This document shows, piece after piece, positions 36,105-44,305 of a stretch of DNA of 64,000 nucleotides. Origin of the DNA: Streptomyces sp. GS7 (lineage in GTDB: Bacteria > Actinomycetota > Actinomycetes > Streptomycetales > Streptomycetaceae). A model generated the notes under the pieces. That model was not told the DNA's origin, made no database searches, and saw only the letters and a list, made by a program, of their open reading frames with translations. A program made the translations under genes and the position numbers. The DNA is taken from the NCBI RefSeq assembly GCF_009834125.1, contig NZ_CP047146.1:1295501-1359500 (forward strand), written 5' to 3'. Position 1 is the first letter of the stretch; each line of letters starts with the position of its first letter.

Positions 36105-37279
36105 CCGCCCCCGAGGCCGCGGCGACCACCACCGGGCCGCCCCCGCCGCGCTCCCGCACGGTCTTCGCCGCCGCCCACGTGGTCGCCGATCCACACGCCG
36201 ACACCACCCCGGAAGGACCGGCCGCCCTGGACTGGGACGCCACCCTCGCCTTCCGCCGCCACCTCTGGGCACACGGCCTGGGCGTCGCCGAGGCGATGGA
36301 CACCGCACAGCGCGGTATGGGCCTGGACTGGGGCGGCGCGGCCGAGCTGATCCGCCGCTCCGCCGCCGAGGCCAGGGCCGCCGGCGGCCGGATCGCCTGC
36401 GGCACCGGCACCGACCAACTCCCGCCGCACGGCGCCACATTGGCGGACGTCCGGGCCGCCTACGAGGAACAGCTCACCCTCGCCGAGGACGCCGGTGCCC
36501 AGCCCGTCCTGATGGCCTCACGCCAACTGGCCGCGCTCGCCGACGGCCCGGACACCTACCGCGACCTCTACGGGCACCTGCTGCGCCAGACCGCCCGCCC
36601 GGTGATCCTGCACTGGCTCGGCCCGATGTTCGACCCGGCGCTGACGGGCTACTGGGGCAGCCCGGACCTCGACGCGGCCACCGAGACGCTGCTGCACCTC
36701 GTCACCGACCACCCCGCCAAGGTGGACGGCGTCAAGGTCTCCCTCCTGGACGCCCCACGGGAAGTGGCCTTGCGCCGCCGCCTCCCGAAGGGCGTGCGCT
36801 GCTACACGGGCGACGACTTCCACTACCCGGAACTGATCGCCGGCGACGCCCACGGCTTCAGCGACGCCCTGCTGGGCGTCTTCGACCCGCTCGCCCCCCT
36901 GGCCGCCAGGGCCGTCTGCCTCCTGGACACCGGGGACACGGCCGGATTCCGCGCCACCCTGGACCCGACCGTGACGCTCGCCCGCCACCTCTTCCGGGCA
37001 CCCACCCGCTACTACAAGACCGGCGTGGTCCTGCTCGCCTGGCTGGCCGGCCACCAGTCGCACTTCACCATGGTCGGCGGCCTCCAGTCGGCCCGCTCCC
37101 TGCCCCACCTGCGCCGTGCGTACGAACTGGCGGGCGGCCTCGGCCTGTTCCCCGACCCGGAACGGGCCGCAGCCAGAATGCGCACCCTGCTGGCGGTGTA
37201 CGGCGCGGCGGAGCCGCAGCAGCCGGTGGCCACGGCGCGCCACGGGAGGCGGGCACGGCGGACGGAGCGCGGCACGTGA
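36101..37279 (+). CDS. DUF993 / dihydrodipicolinate-synthase-like aldolase
   Basis: 392 residues. GTG 36101 overlaps the preceding stop as GTGA. The protein matches the DUF993 type (PF06187 from memory): VFAAAHVVADP, MDTAQRGMGLDW, CGTGTDQL, PVILHWLGPMFDP, a candidate Schiff-base Lys in KVDGVKVSLLD (about residue 214), CYTGDDFHYPEL and FLFRAP-like YYKTGVVLLAWL. Such proteins are TIM barrels related to DHDPS/NAL lyases; none is well characterised to my knowledge. Context suggests retro-aldol cleavage of a keto-sugar produced by its neighbour. Confidence 0.75.
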   Translation: MTAPEAAATTTGPPPPRSRTVFAAAHVVADPHADTTPEGPAALDWDATLAFRRHLWAHGLGVAEAMDTAQRGMGLDWGGAAELIRRSAAEARAAGGRIACGTGTDQLPPHGATLADVRAAYEEQLTLAEDAGAQPVLMASRQLAALADGPDTYRDLYGHLLRQTARPVILHWLGPMFDPALTGYWGSPDLDAATETLLHLVTDHPAKVDGVKVSLLDAPREVALRRRLPKGVRCYTGDDFHYPELIAGDAHGFSDALLGVFDPLAPLAARAVCLLDTGDTAGFRATLDPTVTLARHLFRAPTRYYKTGVVLLAWLAGHQSHFTMVGGLQSARSLPHLRRAYELAGGLGLFPDPERAAARMRTLLAVYGAAEPQQPVATARHGRRARRTERGT

Positions 37280-38274
37280 CGGGCGGCGCGTCGGCTGCGA
37301 CGGGCGCGGGGGGCGCGGGCGACACGGGCGGGGGTGGTGCGCGCCGTGACGCCGCCCCCGTCCCCGACTCCGTCCTCCTCGACCGCCTGAGCATCAATCA
37401 GGAGACCGTCCGGCAGTGGTCGCTGCCCGACCTGGTGGACGGCTGCGCACGGGCGGGCGTACGGGGCGTGGGCCTGTGGCGCGCACCGGTGCGGCAATAC
37501 GGGACCGCGGCGGCTGCCCGGCTCGTACGGGACGCCGGGCTCGCGGTCACCAGCCTGTGCCGGGGCGGGTTCTTCACCGCGGAGGACCCCGGGGAGCGCC
37601 GCACCGCCCTCGCGGACAACAGGGCCGCCATCGAGGAGGCGGCGGCCCTCGGCACCGCCACCCTGGTCCTGGTCTCCGGCGGACTGCCGCCCGGCAGCCG
37701 TGATCTGGCCGGTGCCCGGGAGCGGATCGCCGACGCACTCGCCGAGTTGGCTCCGTACGCCGCCGAGCGGGGCGTACGGCTGGCCCTGGAACCCCTGCAC
37801 CCGATGTACGCCGCGGACCGGTGCGTGGTCTCCACGCTCGCCCAGGCGCTCGACCTCGCCGAGCGGTTCCCCGCGGACCGGGTGGGCGTGGTCGTGGACA
37901 CCTACCACCTGTGGTGGGACGACACGGTGGGCACACAGCTCGCCCGCGCGGGAGGTACCGGCGGCGCGGGAGGTGCGAGTGGCACGGGCGGTACCCGCGG
38001 TAGGGGCCGTACTGGCGGTACCGGCGGCGGCGCGTCGCGGATCGCCGCCTTCCAGCTCGCCGACTGGATCACACCGCTGCCGGCGGGCGTCCTGCTGGGG
38101 CGCGGGCAGTTGGGCGACGGCTCGGTGGATCTGCGGTGGTTCCGGCAGCAGGTGGACGCGACCGGCTACCGGGGCCCCATCGAGGTCGAGATCTTCAACC
38201 CGGCCTTGTGGGCGCGCGATGGCAGGGAGGTCCTGGCCGAGGTCGTGCAACGCTTCACCGCACACGTCTGCTGA
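37276..38274 (+). CDS. Sugar phosphate isomerase/epimerase with Gly-rich insertion
   Basis: 332 residues, GTG 37276 overlapping the previous stop. The TIM barrel motifs are SINQETVRQWSLPDLVDGC, VGLWRAP, VTSLCRGGFF, RLALEPLHPMYAADR, VGVVVDTYHLWWD, FQLADWITPLP and GPIEVEIFN, with the usual metal-binding Glu/Asp/His/Glu. Two low-complexity parts stand out: an N-terminal Gly/Ala tail (2-25), and a ~30-residue Gly/Thr/Arg insertion (about 220-250) between DTYHLWWDD and FQLADW. In DNA the insertion is a GGTACCGGCGGC-like repeat. The core enzyme looks complete. Substrate unknown, presumably the same pathway as the two genes before it. Confidence 0.75.
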   Translation: MTGGASAATGAGGAGDTGGGGARRDAAPVPDSVLLDRLSINQETVRQWSLPDLVDGCARAGVRGVGLWRAPVRQYGTAAAARLVRDAGLAVTSLCRGGFFTAEDPGERRTALADNRAAIEEAAALGTATLVLVSGGLPPGSRDLAGARERIADALAELAPYAAERGVRLALEPLHPMYAADRCVVSTLAQALDLAERFPADRVGVVVDTYHLWWDDTVGTQLARAGGTGGAGGASGTGGTRGRGRTGGTGGGASRIAAFQLADWITPLPAGVLLGRGQLGDGSVDLRWFRQQVDATGYRGPIEVEIFNPALWARDGREVLAEVVQRFTAHVC

Positions 38275-38697
38275 GGGCGCGCAGGGCGCTCTCACCTTGC
38301 TGTCGGGGGCCCTTCCGGCTGGGGGCTCTTGCCGGTGGGGGCCCTGGCCGGTGGGGCCCTTGCTATGGGGGGCGCGGCGCTGCGGCTGTGCTTGTCGTTC
38401 TCCCCCCACCCCCGAACCCACCCCCCGCCCCCTCCCCCGAAGGGGGAGAGGGGGAGGGGGCGGGGGAAAGCTCGCCAGCGCGGAAGCCCCTCAGCGCGGA
38501 CCCCAGCACCGGAACCCCCCAGCACCGGAAGCGCCCGACGCGGGAAGCCCCGGCGGGAGCAGCCCCCGGCGGTGCGAAGCCCCACCCCTCTCGCCCCCTC
38601 ACCCCACCCCCCCCCTCACCCCTCACACCCAATCCCCAATCCCCAATCCCACCCCCACCCCCCGCCCGCTGTCACACCCCGGCGGTACCGTCGAGTC
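38275..38697. other. C-rich intergenic region before recD2
   Basis: No gene is visible. It holds imperfect GGGGGCCCTT repeats (38310-38370), the G/C hairpin at 38424-38464, and long C-rich runs up to the recD2 start, including three ATCCCCA units near 38630-38652. No clear SD or promoter is seen. Confidence 0.6.
38424..38464. terminator. 15-bp C/G-tract hairpin
   Basis: Arms 38424-38438 (C-rich) and 38450-38464 (G-rich) are perfectly complementary; a nested 7-bp hairpin with a GAA loop (38432-38448) competes with it. Probably ends the upstream operon. The G-rich arm could also form a quadruplex. Confidence 0.55.
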
Positions 38698-40908
38698 ATG
38701 GTCAACGCAGCCGTGGTGGAAGGGGTCCTGGAGCGGATCACCTACGCCAATGAGGAGAGCGGCTACACGGTCGCGCGCGTCGATACGGGTCGCGGCTCGG
38801 GCGATCTGCTGACCGTCGTCGGCGCCCTGCTGGGTGCGCAGCCGGGCGAGTCGCTCCGTATGGAGGGCCGTTGGGGCTCCCACCCCCAGTACGGCAAGCA
38901 GTTCACGGTCGAGAACTACACCACGGTCCTGCCCGCCACCGTCCAGGGCATCCGCCGCTATCTGGGCTCCGGTCTGATCAAGGGCATCGGCCCGCGGATC
39001 GCCGACCGCATCACCGAGCACTTCGGCACGGACACCCTCGACGTGATCGAGTCCGACCCCGGGCGCCTCATCGAGGTGCCGGGCCTGGGCCCCAAGCGCA
39101 CGAAGCTGATCGGTGCGGCCTGGGAGGAGCAGAAGGCCATCAAGGAGGTCATGGTCTTCCTCCAGGGCGTCGGGGTGTCCACGTCCATCGCGGTGCGGAT
39201 CTACAAGAAGTACGGCGACGCCTCCATCTCCGTGGTGCGGAACCACCCCTACCGCCTCGCCGCCGACGTCTGGGGCATCGGCTTCCTCACCGCCGACCGG
39301 ATCGCCCAGGCGGTCGGCATTCCGCACGACAGCCCGGACCGGGTCAAGGCGGGCCTCCAGTACGCCCTGTCGCAGTCGACGGACCAGGGCCACTGCTTCC
39401 TGCCCGAGGAGCAACTGATCGCGGACGCGGTGAAGTTGCTCCAGGTGGACACCGGCCTGGTCATCGACTGTCTCGCCGAGCTGGCCGCGGACCCCGAGGG
39501 CGTGGTCCGGGAGAAGGTGCCGGGCGCGGAGGACGGCGAGCCGGTCACCGCGGTCTATCTGGTGCCGTTCCACCGCGCCGAGATCTCCCTGGCCGGCCGG
39601 CTGACCCGGCTGCTGCGTACGGACGAGGACCGGATGCCCGCGTTCCGCGACGTGGTCTGGGACAAGGCGCTGGCCTGGCTGGCCCGGCGTACGGGCGCGG
39701 AGCTGGCGCCCGAGCAGCAGGCCGCGGTCCGGCTGGCGCTGACCAGCAGGGTCGCGGTGCTCACGGGCGGGCCCGGCTGCGGCAAGTCGTTCACGGTCCG
39801 CTCGGTCGTCGAGCTGGCCCGCGCCAAGCAGGCCAAGGTGGTGCTGGCGGCGCCCACGGGCCGGGCGGCCAAGCGGCTCGCGGAGCTGACCGGAGCGGAC
39901 GCGTCCACCGTCCACCGCCTCCTGGAGCTCAAGCCGGGCGGGGACGCCGCCTACGACGCGGACCGCCCGCTGGATGCCGATCTGGTGGTGGTCGACGAGG
40001 CGTCGATGCTCGATCTGCTGCTGGCCAACAAGCTCGTCAAGGCGGTGCCGCCGGGCGCCCATCTGCTGCTGGTGGGGGACGTCGACCAGCTGCCGTCGGT
40101 CGGCGCCGGGGAGGTGCTGCGGGATCTGCTGGCCGAGCCGGGCCCTGTGCCGGCGGTCCGGCTGACCAGGATCTTCCGGCAGGCCCAGCAGTCCGGGGTG
40201 GTCACCAACGCGCACCGCATCAACTCCGGGGTGCCGCCGCTGACCACCGGCCTGAAGGACTTCTTCCTGTTCGCCGAGGAGGACGCGGAGGCGGCGGCCC
40301 GGCTGACGGTCGACGTGGTGGCGCGCCGCATCCCGGCGAAGTTCGGCCTGGACCCGCGCCGGGACGTCCAGGTGCTGGCCCCGATGCACCGCGGCCCGGC
40401 CGGTGCGGGGGCGCTCAACGGCCTCCTCCAGCAGGCGGTGACCCCGGCCCGCCCGGATCTTCCCGAGCGCCGCTTCGGCGGCCGGGTCTTCCGCGTCGGC
40501 GACAAGGTCACCCAGATCCGGAACAACTACGAGAAGGGCCGCAACGGCGTCTTCAACGGCACGGTGGGGGTGGTCACCGCCCTCGACGCCGACGAGCAGC
40601 GGCTGACGGTCCTCACGGACGAGGACGAGGAGGTTCCGTACGACTTCGACGAGCTCGACGAACTCGCCCATGCCTATGCCGTGACGATCCATCGCTCCCA
40701 GGGGAGCGAGTATCCGGCGGTGGTGATTCCGGTCACCACCAGCGCCTGGATGATGCTCCAGCGCAATCTGCTCTATACGGCCGTGACGCGGGCGAAACGT
40801 CTGGTGGTCCTGGTCGGCTCCCGGAGGGCCCTGGGACAGGCCGTACGGACCGTATCCGCCGGTCGGCGGCATACGGCGCTCGATCACCGGCTCGCCGGAG
40901 CGATGTGA
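38698..40908 (+). CDS. recD2: RecD2-type ATP-dependent 5'-3' DNA helicase
   Basis: 736 residues from ATG 38698 (MVNAAVVEGVLERITY); upstream the frame is Pro/Arg nonsense. An N-terminal OB-like region is followed by tandem helix-hairpin-helix motifs (GIGPRIADRI, VPGLGPKRTKLI), then SF1B helicase motifs: Walker A GGPGCGKS (357-364), APTGRAAKRL, DEAS (433-436), GDVDQLPSVG, and a C-terminal motif VI region with TIHRSQGSEYPAVVIP and YTAVTRAK. Length and order match stand-alone RecD2. Role in replication-fork or mismatch/double-strand-break maintenance. The long antisense frame is a shadow. Confidence 0.93.
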   Translation: MVNAAVVEGVLERITYANEESGYTVARVDTGRGSGDLLTVVGALLGAQPGESLRMEGRWGSHPQYGKQFTVENYTTVLPATVQGIRRYLGSGLIKGIGPRIADRITEHFGTDTLDVIESDPGRLIEVPGLGPKRTKLIGAAWEEQKAIKEVMVFLQGVGVSTSIAVRIYKKYGDASISVVRNHPYRLAADVWGIGFLTADRIAQAVGIPHDSPDRVKAGLQYALSQSTDQGHCFLPEEQLIADAVKLLQVDTGLVIDCLAELAADPEGVVREKVPGAEDGEPVTAVYLVPFHRAEISLAGRLTRLLRTDEDRMPAFRDVVWDKALAWLARRTGAELAPEQQAAVRLALTSRVAVLTGGPGCGKSFTVRSVVELARAKQAKVVLAAPTGRAAKRLAELTGADASTVHRLLELKPGGDAAYDADRPLDADLVVVDEASMLDLLLANKLVKAVPPGAHLLLVGDVDQLPSVGAGEVLRDLLAEPGPVPAVRLTRIFRQAQQSGVVTNAHRINSGVPPLTTGLKDFFLFAEEDAEAAARLTVDVVARRIPAKFGLDPRRDVQVLAPMHRGPAGAGALNGLLQQAVTPARPDLPERRFGGRVFRVGDKVTQIRNNYEKGRNGVFNGTVGVVTALDADEQRLTVLTDEDEEVPYDFDELDELAHAYAVTIHRSQGSEYPAVVIPVTTSAWMMLQRNLLYTAVTRAKRLVVLVGSRRALGQAVRTVSAGRRHTALDHRLAGAM

Positions 40909-41084
40909 TGTCGCACCTCTTTCCCAATCGGGGCGAAGGGGAGCAGGATGGACACCAACGCGGCACTGAGTGCCGTAATGAGGCCCTATGGCCGACCCCG
41001 AGTGCACATCCAACGTCCAAATGGGGGAAGGTATAGGCAGTCAGGGCACCTCGAAGAAGAGGCACAACGTCGGTGAGGGATGAC

Positions 41085-42374
41085 GTGAGCGACAACTCTG
41101 TAGTACTGCGTTACGGGGACGGCGAATACAGCTACCCGGTCGTCGACAGCAGTGTCGGCGACAAGGGCTTCGACATCTCGAAGCTGCGCACCCAGACCGG
41201 TCTGGTGACCCTGGATTCCGGTTATGGCAACACCGCGGCGTATAAATCCGCGATCACCTATCTAGACGGTGAGCAGGGCATCCTTCGGTACCGCGGTTAC
41301 CCGATCGAACAGCTCGCGGAGCGCAGCACGTTCGTCGAGACCGCCTACCTCCTCATCAACGGTGAGCTGCCCACCGTCGATGAGCTGGCGAACTTCAAGC
41401 AGGACATCACCTACCACACGCTGCTCCACGAGGACGTCAAGCGTTTCTACGACGGCTTCCCGCGGGACGCCCACCCGATGGCCATGCTGTCGTCCGTGGT
41501 CAGCGCACTGTCGACGTTCTACCAGGACAGCCACAACCCGTTCGACGAGCGGCAGCGGCACATCTCCACGATCCGCCTGCTGGCCAAGCTGCCGACCATC
41601 GCGGCGTACGCGTACAAGAAGTCGGTCGGCCACCCGGTCGTCTACCCGAGCAACGACCTCGGGTACGTGGAGAACTTCCTGCGGATGACCTTCTCGGTCC
41701 CCGCCGCCGAGTACGAGCTGGACCCGGTCGTGGTCAGCGCCCTCGACAAGCTGCTGATCCTGCACGCGGACCACGAGCAGAACTGCTCGACCTCCACCGT
41801 GCGCCTGGTGGGCTCCTCGCAGGCGAATCTCTTCGCCTCGATCTCCGCGGGCATCAACGCCCTGTGGGGCCCCCTGCACGGCGGTGCCAACCAGTCGGTG
41901 CTGGAGATGCTGGAGGGCATCCAGGCCACCGGCGGCGACGTCGACTCCTTCATCCGCAAGGTGAAGAACAAGGAAGACGGCGTGAAGCTGATGGGCTTCG
42001 GGCACCGCGTCTACAAGAACTTCGACCCCCGGGCGAAGATCATCAAGGCGGCGGCGCACGATGTCCTCTCGGCGCTCGGCAAGTCCGACGAACTGCTGGA
42101 CATCGCCCTCAAGCTGGAGGAGCACGCGCTCTCCGACGACTACTTCGTCGAGCGCAAGCTCTACCCGAACGTCGACTTCTACACCGGCCTGATCTACCGG
42201 GCGATGGGCTTCCCGACCGAGATGTTCACGGTGCTCTTCGCGCTCGGCCGGCTGCCCGGCTGGATCGCCCAGTGGCACGAGATGATCAAGGAGCCGGGCT
42301 CCCGGATCGGCCGTCCGCGGCAGATCTACACCGGCATCGTCGAGCGCGATTTCGTGCCCGTTCAGGAGCGCTGA
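41085..42374 (+). CDS. gltA: Citrate synthase
   Basis: 429 residues from GTG 41085 (product (V)SDNSVVLRYGDGEYSYPV); a GTG 12 bp upstream is possible but the shorter form matches the usual Streptomyces start. Condenses acetyl-CoA and oxaloacetate. Catalytic residues are visible: LHGGAN (His265), GFGHRVYK (His307) and NVDFYTG (Asp364), at the spacing known for E. coli GltA. Type II (hexameric-type) bacterial enzyme. A TATAGG box at 41032-41037 may be its -10 element. A terminator follows at 42486. Confidence 0.95.
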   Translation: MSDNSVVLRYGDGEYSYPVVDSSVGDKGFDISKLRTQTGLVTLDSGYGNTAAYKSAITYLDGEQGILRYRGYPIEQLAERSTFVETAYLLINGELPTVDELANFKQDITYHTLLHEDVKRFYDGFPRDAHPMAMLSSVVSALSTFYQDSHNPFDERQRHISTIRLLAKLPTIAAYAYKKSVGHPVVYPSNDLGYVENFLRMTFSVPAAEYELDPVVVSALDKLLILHADHEQNCSTSTVRLVGSSQANLFASISAGINALWGPLHGGANQSVLEMLEGIQATGGDVDSFIRKVKNKEDGVKLMGFGHRVYKNFDPRAKIIKAAAHDVLSALGKSDELLDIALKLEEHALSDDYFVERKLYPNVDFYTGLIYRAMGFPTEMFTVLFALGRLPGWIAQWHEMIKEPGSRIGRPRQIYTGIVERDFVPVQER

Positions 42375-42485
42375 GCCGGACCAACGGGTATCGGTCGGCG
42401 CGATGCCGGCCGATACACACTGGTGATCGATAATCGCGCAAGCTGGATGTGGCGGCCGGGTGACCGGCCGTCGGCGGGCAGACGA

Positions 42486-42534
42486 AAGCGCCCCGCCTCC
42501 GGATCCCCCCACGGGTCCAGAGTGCGGGGCGCTT
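42486..42534 (+). terminator. Terminator of gltA
   Basis: Arms AAGCGCCCCGC (42486-42496) and GCGGGGCGCTT (42524-42534) pair perfectly around a 27-nt loop, 112 bp after the gltA stop. Confidence 0.75.
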
Positions 42535-42651
42535 CCCATGTCCCGGTGCGGATTCCCCCCACGGGATCCGGCCGGGCGTTCCGGGTTGCACCGCGCTCTG
42601 CCGGGACGCGCACATACGGGAGGGCCGCTCAAAGCTCCCCGGGCGCGTCGC

Positions 42652-42671
42652 CCCGGCTACGCGTAGCCGGG
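42652..42671. repeat. Perfect 20-bp palindrome
   Basis: CCCGGCTACG followed by its exact complement CGTAGCCGGG, without a spacer. Could be a protein-binding site or cruciform; no adjacent gene explains it. Confidence 0.5.
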
Positions 42672-42700
42672 CGCGATCCCCCAAGACCGGCACGGCTGTT

Positions 42701-42733
42701 GCAGTGCAAGCCCCGCCGGGGTGCCTGCACTGC
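42701..42733. terminator. Imperfect hairpin, GCAGTGCA stems
   Basis: GCAGTGCAAGCCCC and GGGGTGCCTGCACTGC pair with one mismatch and a 2-base bulge. It may be a second terminator or the 3' end of an untranslated RNA. Confidence 0.4.
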
Positions 42734-43071
42734 CCGGTTAGACTCGCGACCCCCCTCAATGGTTACGTTCCGATGAGTGTGATCTGGGTCTCTTGCCATA
42801 TAGGGGCGAATCTGGTCAAGGGTTGCGATCTGGAGATCAAGGCTCGCGGGTATGGGTGTTGTGCCAGTTGTAAAAACAATGTGAATGTTCGCGCGTCGCG
42901 AGCCGGCGACGGCGTCACAGGTCCGGCGAGTGGAACGAAAGGCTCGATTCGGTCGTCGTGGCCCCGTCGGCCACCCGATCCGGCGGCCTGGACCCCGATA
43001 CGCACAAGGCGCAGACCGCCCCGCCGGTGGCGGGCTCGATCTGCGCCTGTGTGGCGGAGGCGGCTGCCGGG

Positions 43072-43356
43072 TCAGACCCGGCCGGTGAGCTCGTAGCCCG
43101 CCTCGTCGACGGCGGCGCGCACGGCCTCCTCGTCCAGCGGGGCCTTCGAGGTCACGGTCACCAGGCCGGTGGCGGCGACCGCCTGCACCGAGCTCACCCC
43201 GGCGAGTTCGCCGATCTCGGCCGACACCGCGCCCTCGCAGTGGCCGCAGGTCATACCGGTGACCTGGTACGTGGTGGTCACCTCGCCGACCTGGACGGCG
43301 GTGTCGCCGGACTGGCAGGAGCCTTCAGGGGTGCAGCAGGAGCTGTTCTCGGCCAT
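43072..43356 (-). CDS. copZ: Copper chaperone, heavy-metal-associated domain
   Basis: 94 residues with the HMA metal site MTCGHC (35-40, Cys37 and Cys40) and the ferredoxin-like fold typical of CopZ. An extra Cys-rich N-terminus (SSCC, GSC; Cys7, Cys8, Cys14) is longer than in classical CopZ and may be a second metal site. It carries Cu(I) in the cytoplasm to a P-type ATPase, which is not in this window. A CsoR-like operator lies 150 bp upstream. Confidence 0.85.
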   Translation of the reverse strand: MAENSSCCTPEGSCQSGDTAVQVGEVTTTYQVTGMTCGHCEGAVSAEIGELAGVSSVQAVAATGLVTVTSKAPLDEEAVRAAVDEAGYELTGRV

Positions 43357-43505
43357 GGGTTTCTCCTCGTGATGCCGATGTGTCGGCGGCGGTGCGTGTG
43401 CGTGGACGCGCGGGCGCCGCTGTGGGGCGAGATGTCCAGTGTGGGGCCCGCGTGCCGCAAGGGGCGCCGGTGACGCCCGGTGTCCCTCCCGACGGCTGTA
43501 ACTTT

Positions 43506-43522
43506 ATACCCCTAGGGGGTAT
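43506..43522. promoter_or_regulatory. CsoR-type copper operator
   Basis: ATACCCCTAGGGGGTAT, the G-tract pseudo-palindrome bound by CsoR repressors in Streptomyces and mycobacteria. It is located between copZ (-) and the divergent DedA-like gene (+). No csoR gene is seen here, so it would be controlled from elsewhere. Confidence 0.75.
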
Positions 43523-43613
43523 CGGTCCACTGGGCGTCCGCGTTGCCGCACGCCCCGCCACGCGTCAGCCTTGGGGTACGGAACTCGGGGAGCGGAACCG
43601 AGGAGGCGGCCGG

Positions 43614-44276
43614 ATGGACGTACCCGCCCTCTACGGCCTGCTGGCGCTCACCACCCTGCCGCCACTGGTCCCCAACTCCGCGCTGCTCGTCTCCGCCGGA
43701 GTCCTCGCCTCCGAGGGCCACGCGTTCCTGCCCCTGATCCTCGCGATCGTCGCCGGCAGCGCGCTCCTCGGCGACGTCCTGATGTACCTCGCCGCCCGCC
43801 GGTTCGGCGGCCCCGTACGCTCCTGGATACTGCGCCGCCCCCGCCGCCGGGTCGCGCTGGACTGGACCTCACGGCGCATCCGGCGCTACGGACTGCCTTT
43901 CGTGATCGCCGTACGGTTCCTGCCCAGCGGCCGGATCGCCGGCGCCCTGGCCGCCGGAGTGCTGCGCTATCCGCGGCGCAAATACGTCATCGGTGCCGCC
44001 GTCGCCGAAATGCTGTGGGCGACCTACTCCGTCGGCCTCGGCTACCTGGGCAGCGCCGCCGCCGGCAACCCCCTCTACGCCGCCGGCATCGGCCTCGGCG
44101 TCTCCTGCGTCGTCGCCGCTGCCGGCACCGCCTTCCAATGGGCCTCCCGCCGCCGCGCACTGCGCGCCGAACCCGGCAGGGGTGGCGACGGCGACACCCG
44201 GAACGGCGACGGCGACACCCGGCACGGCGACGGCGAAGAGGGCAGTGACCAGGCGTCCTCCACCGCCGCGGCGTGA
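43614..44276 (+). CDS. DedA/VTT family membrane protein
   Basis: 220 residues from ATG 43614 behind AGGAGG at 8 nt. Four to five membrane segments. DedA/SNARE-associated (VTT) features: LALTTLPPLVPNSALLVSAG, IVAGSALLGDVLMYLAARRFG, FVIAVRFLPSGRIAGALAAG (the R-x-x-P-x-x-R element) and a C-terminal glycine-rich helix. Family members flip or transport phospholipids. The C-terminus is an Asp/Gly/Arg repeat (GDGDTRNGDGDTRHGDG). Divergent from copZ across the CsoR-like site. Confidence 0.8.
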   Translation: MDVPALYGLLALTTLPPLVPNSALLVSAGVLASEGHAFLPLILAIVAGSALLGDVLMYLAARRFGGPVRSWILRRPRRRVALDWTSRRIRRYGLPFVIAVRFLPSGRIAGALAAGVLRYPRRKYVIGAAVAEMLWATYSVGLGYLGSAAAGNPLYAAGIGLGVSCVVAAAGTAFQWASRRRALRAEPGRGGDGDTRNGDGDTRHGDGEEGSDQASSTAAA

Positions 44277-44305
44277 TTGTCAGTGGCGGCACCTACCGTG
44301 GGGTC

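Larger units (their letters stand above)
42375..43071. other. 697-bp intergenic region with several inverted repeats and an AT-richer core
   Basis: No supported gene. Contents in order: the gltA terminator (42486-42534), a perfect 20-bp palindrome (42652-42671), a GCAGTGCA...TGCACTGC hairpin (42701-42733), then 42740-42900, which is clearly less GC-rich than its surroundings. Small frames here lack an SD and family resemblance. A promoter or a small RNA would fit the AT-richer core. Confidence 0.55.

Noticed and set aside
38623..41013. 796-codon minus-strand frame across recD2
   Set aside because: Composition is a GC-skew shadow; the plus-strand RecD2 motifs are complete.
42704..43096. 130-codon frame in the gap after gltA
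   Set aside because: No SD, no family pattern, and the frame shifts composition halfway; kept only as intergenic.
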